DNA of 64,000 nt from an uncultured Clostridia bacterium (GTDB lineage: Bacteria > Bacillota > Clostridia > Christensenellales > UBA3700). A program made the position numbers and the translations under genes. This document shows, in pieces, positions 60,035 to 64,000 of this stretch (its first letter is position 1; every line of letters begins with the position of its first letter). The notes under the pieces were generated by a model. It searched no databases. It saw only the letters and a list, made by a program, of their open reading frames with translations, and was not told where the DNA came from. The DNA lies in contig CAMXSN010000003.1 in assembly GCA_947246685.1 (NCBI GenBank), forward strand, positions 186,001-250,000, in the 5' to 3' direction.

Positions 60035-60066
60035 TGCGCAGCTATCGTGGGTGTGGTCGTTAAGCG

Positions 60067-60570
60067 TTAAAGACTGCCGTTGCAATTTTTGATAAGATTT
60101 CTTATCGAGGAAAAAACGGTGAGAAAAATTCCGATAAGGATCATGCCCAACGCCATGCCGGTGAAGAAACCGTACATGAAAGCGGGCACGTTGGTTTTGC
60201 CCCATATCATTGTTACCGTCAGCAGGAGTATTCCAAGCAAAATTTGCGCGATTCCCGTGACCAACAGTCGCGACAGCAATTTTATATTTTTAATTTTTTG
60301 CATTTCGTCGAGCAAAGCCAGCAGTTGTTTGTCGTCATGCGAATCTGTGTGTCGCGCCTGATTTTCTTTGCCGTCTAGCAATTCGTTTAAGGATACGTCA
60401 AGTTCTGCGCAAAGCGATTGAATGATTGAATAATCAGGCATGCATTTGCCGCATTCCCATTTAGAAACCGTCTTGTTAGTCACTCCGATACGTTCGGCAA
60501 ATTGTTCTTGCGTGAGATTTTTTTCTTTGCGTTTTCTTGCGATAAATTTTCCTATGTCGCTTTGATTCAT
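60067..60570 (-). CDS. XRE-family regulator with C-terminal membrane segments
   Basis: A 167-residue protein. An XRE helix-turn-helix at residues 5-60 (GKFIARKRKEKNLTQEQFAERIGV, here shown in part, then TNKTVSKWECGKCMPD) is followed by an Asp/His-rich linker and two membrane helices (about 102-121 and 130-155). Membrane-tethered XRE regulators of this sort are common in Bacillota. Convergent with the nitroreductase. Target unknown. Confidence 0.88.
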   Translation of the reverse strand: MNQSDIGKFIARKRKEKNLTQEQFAERIGVTNKTVSKWECGKCMPDYSIIQSLCAELDVSLNELLDGKENQARHTDSHDDKQLLALLDEMQKIKNIKLLSRLLVTGIAQILLGILLLTVTMIWGKTNVPAFMYGFFTGMALGMILIGIFLTVFSSIRNLIKNCNGSL

Positions 60571-60704
60571 ATTGCGCCTCCGTAGATTGGTTCTAATTAA
60601 ATTTTATTGCAAAATTAATAAATGTTACACTCCTTATCGGGCGAATTTGAGTGGAATTCAAAAGATTTAGCTCTTCGGTTTGACGGCTGTGGTTGTGCGA
60701 ACGC

Positions 60705-61385
60705 TTATTCGGATATAGGCTCTTCTTTGATGTCTTTCTTGGCTTTTCTTCTTGATCTTTTTTGTGATTTGTAATAATCGATGATTTCTTCTGCGTCGTT
60801 TTTAGACAGAAAATCGATACGCGCAATACCGTCCCAACGATTAAGGTAAACGGTGTTAAGCTTTGTGAGCCGTATGACAAAATCATCTATGGCGGCGAAA
60901 ACGTCGTTGAGCCTGCTTAGGCTGTCATCCGCGTCGTTACAGCTCGACACTTTTTTCAATTCTCGCCAATCGTAGAGCGACCACGACGGAGCCCAAAATC
61001 TTCGTTTGTCCATAAAATCCGGCGCGCCGGACCACCAAAATACGCTGCAGGTCATAATCCATATGCCTTCGTCGGTAACAAAAACGTGCTTGGTATATTT
61101 CCAATACCATAAATCTTTAATAACAAAATACAACCACAATAAATTTACTAGCGCCGCTGTAAGCCATAGTATTACTTTTGTTGTCGTATCTTCTTTGGCG
61201 CCTCCGAGAAATATTGCCATCAACGTAAACAGTAATCCTACAATGAATGTGCTGAAATTGTGAAATCCAAATAATAGGTGAAACAAATATCCGCCGAATT
61301 TTTTTTGATAGTGCCGACAGAAAATTTCGTTTTCCTGTCCTTTTCTATTTCTCATTTGCAAACAAAGTTTTTCGCGTTTTGTCAT
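60705..61385 (-). CDS. Two-helix membrane protein with a PH-like cytosolic part
   Basis: A 226-residue protein with two adjacent membrane helices (about residues 41-62 and 70-92) between basic and aromatic segments. The part after them (FVTDEGIWIMTCSVFWWS... WRELKKVSSCND) alternates strands as in YcxB/PH-like domains, and the end is a Lys/Arg-rich helix KSQKRSRRKAKKD. The gene is upstream of the XRE regulator on the same strand. Family call tentative. Confidence 0.65.
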   Translation of the reverse strand: MTKREKLCLQMRNRKGQENEIFCRHYQKKFGGYLFHLLFGFHNFSTFIVGLLFTLMAIFLGGAKEDTTTKVILWLTAALVNLLWLYFVIKDLWYWKYTKHVFVTDEGIWIMTCSVFWWSGAPDFMDKRRFWAPSWSLYDWRELKKVSSCNDADDSLSRLNDVFAAIDDFVIRLTKLNTVYLNRWDGIARIDFLSKNDAEEIIDYYKSQKRSRRKAKKDIKEEPISE

Positions 61386-61552
61386 AACCGTTCCTTTCGA
61401 ATATGGTTGTAAATATACCTGTTAAGTTAATTTATTATACCAAATACCCGCAAATTTTTCAATTATAATCGATGGGAGTGCAAAATAACGTCTTATAAAT
61501 ATATGACGCACGTCACTGTTTTGAGCCTGAAGCCGACGGAGAATACAAAGAG

Positions 61553-61583
61553 AATAAAAAAGCGGGGCCGATACGCCCCGCTT
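61553..61583 (-). terminator. Rubrerythrin terminator
   Basis: On the minus strand AAGCGGGG pairs with CCCCGCTT around an eight-base loop, followed by a T-rich run. It lies 17 bases after the rbr stop. Confidence 0.85.
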
Positions 61584-61599
61584 AGATTTTTTATCTAAA

Positions 61600-62136
61600 T
61601 TAATAATTGTCGGCGTGAATCTCGAAATAGCTTTGCGGATGAGCGCATACGGGGCAGACTTCGGGCGCAGCGGTGCCGACGACAATATGTCCGCAGTTTC
61701 TGCATTCCCAAACTTTGACTTCGCTCTTTGCAAATACCGATGCGGTCTCCACGTTTTTCAACAGCGCGCGATATCTGTCTTCGTGAGCTTTTTCGATTAT
61801 ACCGACAGCGCGGAATTTAGCGGCAAGGTCGGCAAATCCTTCTTTTTCGGCGGTTTTTGCAAATTCTTCATACATATCCGTCCATTCGTAATTTTCTCCG
61901 TTTGCCGCTTCGGCGAGATTCTCTGCGGTCGAACCTATGCCGTTGAGTTCTTTGAGCCACATTTTAGCGTGTTCTTTTTCGTTATCTGCCGTTTTGAGAA
62001 AAATGGAAGATATCTGCTCATATCCTTCTTTTTTTGCTACGGATGCGAAATAAGTATATTTATTTCTTGCTTGTGATTCTCCGGCAAAAGCTGCCTGCAA
62101 GTTTTTTTCGGTTTGCGTTCCTTGATATTTGCTCAT
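61600..62136 (-). CDS. rbr: Rubrerythrin
   Basis: A 178-residue rubrerythrin, a peroxide-scavenging di-iron protein of anaerobes. The ferritin-like part carries the Glu/His ligands in [11 protein letters not shown] and [10 protein letters not shown] at about residues 14-25 and 50-60, and [12 protein letters not shown] and EKAHEDRY in the second half. The C-terminal rubredoxin has [12 protein letters not shown] and [12 protein letters not shown] consensus promoter lies upstream. Its presence supports an anaerobic lifestyle. Confidence 0.96.
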   Translation of the reverse strand: MSKYQGTQTEKNLQAAFAGESQARNKYTYFASVAKKEGYEQISSIFLKTADNEKEHAKMWLKELNGIGSTAENLAEAANGENYEWTDMYEEFAKTAEKEGFADLAAKFRAVGIIEKAHEDRYRALLKNVETASVFAKSEVKVWECRNCGHIVVGTAAPEVCPVCAHPQSYFEIHADNY

Positions 62137-62181
62137 TGTTTATCTCCTTTTTATCTTTTCTGTTTGAAAAGAATCGTCTTA

Positions 62182-62210
62182 ATTATACATTTCTCCCACG
62201 GTTTTGTCAA
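62182..62210 (-). promoter_or_regulatory. Rubrerythrin promoter
   Basis: On the minus strand TTGACA (62205-62210) and TATAAT (62182-62187), spacing 17; a full consensus pair. Confidence 0.92.
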
Positions 62211-62284
62211 CATTAAGCACAGGCGAGTAAACTAATCGCGAGTGTATATTTTTTATTAAATGCCGTTTATTACGCAAATAATTA

Positions 62285-62314
62285 TTGCATATTCGAGTAT
62301 AATGGTGATATACT
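62285..62314 (+). promoter_or_regulatory. Promoter of the Wzz-like gene
   Basis: TTGCAT (62285-62290) and TATACT (62309-62314), spacing 18, 52 bases before the ATG. GGGAGG is the Shine-Dalgarno. Confidence 0.65.
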
Positions 62315-62366
62315 ATTTTTACATAATCGACAATAATATTTTGTTTTATACTATTCGGGAGGAAAT

Positions 62367-63797
62367 ATGGAAGAGACAAACGGCGGCGAGTTGACTTTTA
62401 AGATGCTGTGGGATAAACTCAAGCGCAGCGCTTTGAGAATTCTTATTTACGCGTTGGTGGCAATGATCATCGCGACAGGCTTATTGGGTATCGCAAATTT
62501 GATTTTGACAAAGAATCAATACGAGACAAGGATAACTTATTACTATTCCGGAGTCGAATCCGGCAACAATCCTTGGGGCGGACAAAACGAAATTGCAGGC
62601 AATATTAAATCGGTCAGCAACGTCACCAAAGCTTTGGCGAAGTGCAAATACGAGCAGGACGAGATCGACAAACTTATCAATCCGGTTATCAAAAATCTTA
62701 TGGTAACGGTATCGACCGACTCTCAGAGCGCAGAAAATTCCAGCGCGAATTACAATTTCCGCATAGTCCTCGCTCAAAACGCCGAAATGGATAAACTGAT
62801 CAATTCCAAAAACGATTACAAGAGCATAGTAACTGCGATTACGGAGAGCTATATAGACAGTTTTAAGAACAAGTTTTCTTTCAACACCTCGTTGGTCAAG
62901 CTCGAAATAATTAACGATTACAACGCATTCCAGAAATACGGCACGATCAAATCTTATATGGACGTTCTCGTTTCGGAAAGCGATACTTGGGCGAGCATGG
63001 CTCCCGATTTCGTGTCTTCGGAGCAAAAGCTGTCTTTCGGTTCTCTCTTGGCGAAGACCGAGGCGTTGGCGCTTAAGTTGGAAAGCTACAAAAATTATAT
63101 TCTCATCAACGGTATCAACGAGAACGGCGAGAGCGATTATATAGACTTGAAAATCAAAGAATACGCCGATCAGATAAAGATATATGACGATAAGATCTCG
63201 AGTTTCCAGAGCGTACTTGACAAGATTACCCAGAATCCGAGCTTCAGCACTCCTACCGGCGGCGGAACGATAATAGTCAATCCCAATGACACGACGGCAA
63301 TCAACGAAGCCATAATCGAGGCGGTAAAAGACAAGGCGACGGCGCAGGAAAACGAGAATAATTGGAAGACTTACAAAGAGTACTATACCAATTCAACTTA
63401 TCCTACGCTTCCCAATGAAGATAAAGACAAACTTCAGCAGCAAGCTTCGAAGTTGGAAAAAGACGTCGTTGACGAATACAATTCCATTATCGGAATTTAC
63501 GGCAAAATGATAGAGGATTACAATGCAAGTTACAGCGTGCAGTCAATTGTCAGACAGTCCAAGCACGCCGAGCAGACCAGCAGCACTCCTATGTCGTCAA
63601 TGATATGGTTGCTTGTTGAGGCGGCTGTATTCGTGCTGGCAGTATTGGTTGCGCTTGCGGTTACGGCTAAAAAAGGAGCTATGAATATCAGACGTAAGTC
63701 TCACAAAGTCAAGACTGAATTGGCGACGGAGACCAACGCTCCTCAACAGCTCAACGAAGACGCTCCGACAGGTAAAGACGAAGAGCGCAACGATTGA
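62367..63797 (+). CDS. Wzz-like polysaccharide chain-length / co-polymerase-type membrane protein
   Basis: A 476-residue protein with two membrane helices flanking a large extracytoplasmic domain: about residues 22-48 and 410-432. This is the Wzz/CapA-type layout, and the N-terminus (LTFKMLWDKLKRSALRIL) matches the cytosolic lead of that family. The middle includes helix-rich repeats (KIKEYADQIKIYDDKISSFQ) and an internal Gly/Thr stretch TPTGGGTIIVN. A hydrophilic C-terminal tail of 45 residues follows. No tyrosine kinase or other capsule genes lie in view. Ends at a terminator; role in polysaccharide length control is inferred from topology. Confidence 0.7.
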   Translation: MEETNGGELTFKMLWDKLKRSALRILIYALVAMIIATGLLGIANLILTKNQYETRITYYYSGVESGNNPWGGQNEIAGNIKSVSNVTKALAKCKYEQDEIDKLINPVIKNLMVTVSTDSQSAENSSANYNFRIVLAQNAEMDKLINSKNDYKSIVTAITESYIDSFKNKFSFNTSLVKLEIINDYNAFQKYGTIKSYMDVLVSESDTWASMAPDFVSSEQKLSFGSLLAKTEALALKLESYKNYILINGINENGESDYIDLKIKEYADQIKIYDDKISSFQSVLDKITQNPSFSTPTGGGTIIVNPNDTTAINEAIIEAVKDKATAQENENNWKTYKEYYTNSTYPTLPNEDKDKLQQQASKLEKDVVDEYNSIIGIYGKMIEDYNASYSVQSIVRQSKHAEQTSSTPMSSMIWLLVEAAVFVLAVLVALAVTAKKGAMNIRRKSHKVKTELATETNAPQQLNEDAPTGKDEERND

Positions 63798-63813
63798 TAG
63801 GATAAATTGTGAC

Positions 63814-63846
63814 AAAACCTGACGATTAAGTCGGGTTTTTGTTTTT
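63814..63846 (+). terminator. Terminator of the Wzz-like gene
   Basis: AAAACCTGAC and GTCGGGTTTT pair with one G-T, followed by TTGTTTTT, 17 bases after the stop. The remaining sequence to the window end (154 bases) shows no gene. Confidence 0.8.
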
Positions 63847-64000
63847 AATATAATTCGCGTTAATTGACTTTTGATCTGTTGGCAATTAAAATAAAATATA
63901 TCAACGAGTAAGGCCAGTATGCGAGCCATAGCGCGCGCAGTCTGCGAATTAAGGTAGCTCAATGACTTTGTCGGGAATTAATAAAAGGCAGGAAACTCTT

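Noticed and set aside
1..64000. CRISPR arrays, insertion sequences, prophage genes
   Set aside because: No regularly spaced repeats, cas genes, transposases or integrases were seen in either strand.

Overview
The window is an origin-proximal segment of a bacterial chromosome, moderately AT-rich and most probably from an anaerobic, spore-forming member of the Bacillota (Clostridia-like, likely uncultivated). The evidence is the dnaA/dnaN/recF/gyrB/gyrA core, a large set of TTGACA/TATAAT promoters with Shine-Dalgarno starts, sporulation genes (yyaC, yabP, yabQ and a possible spoIIE fragment at the left edge), a BirA-type biotin operator, queH and rubrerythrin. I cannot assign a genus.

Layout. 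1-5.3 kb, minus strand: a membrane-protein fragment, a nitrilase-like protein, a lipase-like hydrolase, queH and two tandem Fe-alcohol-dehydrogenase-like genes whose metal ligands look eroded. 5.4-8.2 kb: a 52-residue protein, bioY-birA behind a palindromic operator, and a membrane protein with an unnamed domain that recurs at 55 kb. 8.6-10.7 kb: a sigma factor / secreted C39-like protein / membrane anti-sigma-like operon. 11-18.4 kb: flavin oxidase-like protein, glycine-rich secreted protein, tRNA-Ser, a TIR/deoxyribosyltransferase-like protein, ftsH, yyaC, cvpA-like. 18.5-18.9 kb: a probable structured RNA. 19-22.7 kb: condensation-fold acyltransferase with DUF6320 partner, ROK glucokinase, small membrane protein. 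22.8-32.1 kb: gyrA, gyrB, GNAT, recF (minus) diverging from dnaA, dnaN (plus), with a cluster of DnaA boxes (oriC) between dnaA and dnaN. 32.2-40.3 kb: parB, rsmG, mnmG, jag, yidC, yidD, rnpA, rpmH on the minus strand and mnmE on plus; this block reads toward the origin. 40.3-43.0 kb: a gene-free stretch with one perfect and three imperfect parS sites. 43-45.4 kb: a tiny Cys-rich protein, yabPQ, tRNA-Leu. 45.4-58.8 kb: a giant 2,962-residue repeat surface protein, an overlapping membrane partner and an ABC exporter. 58.9-64 kb: GrpB-like, nitroreductase, XRE regulator, membrane protein, rubrerythrin, Wzz-like protein.

How it works together. The centre holds replication initiation (DnaA, beta clamp, RecF, gyrase) and segregation (ParB plus a parS cluster, with no parA in the window), then the RNA-modification and membrane-insertion set (MnmE/MnmG/RsmG, YidC/YidD/Jag, RnpA, L34). 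The flanks are accessory. The most distinctive are the giant surface-protein operon with its shared intracellular domain and the self-contained sigma/peptidase-like/anti-sigma operon. Leaderless-looking promoters at dnaA, recF and mnmE are an unexpected shared trait.
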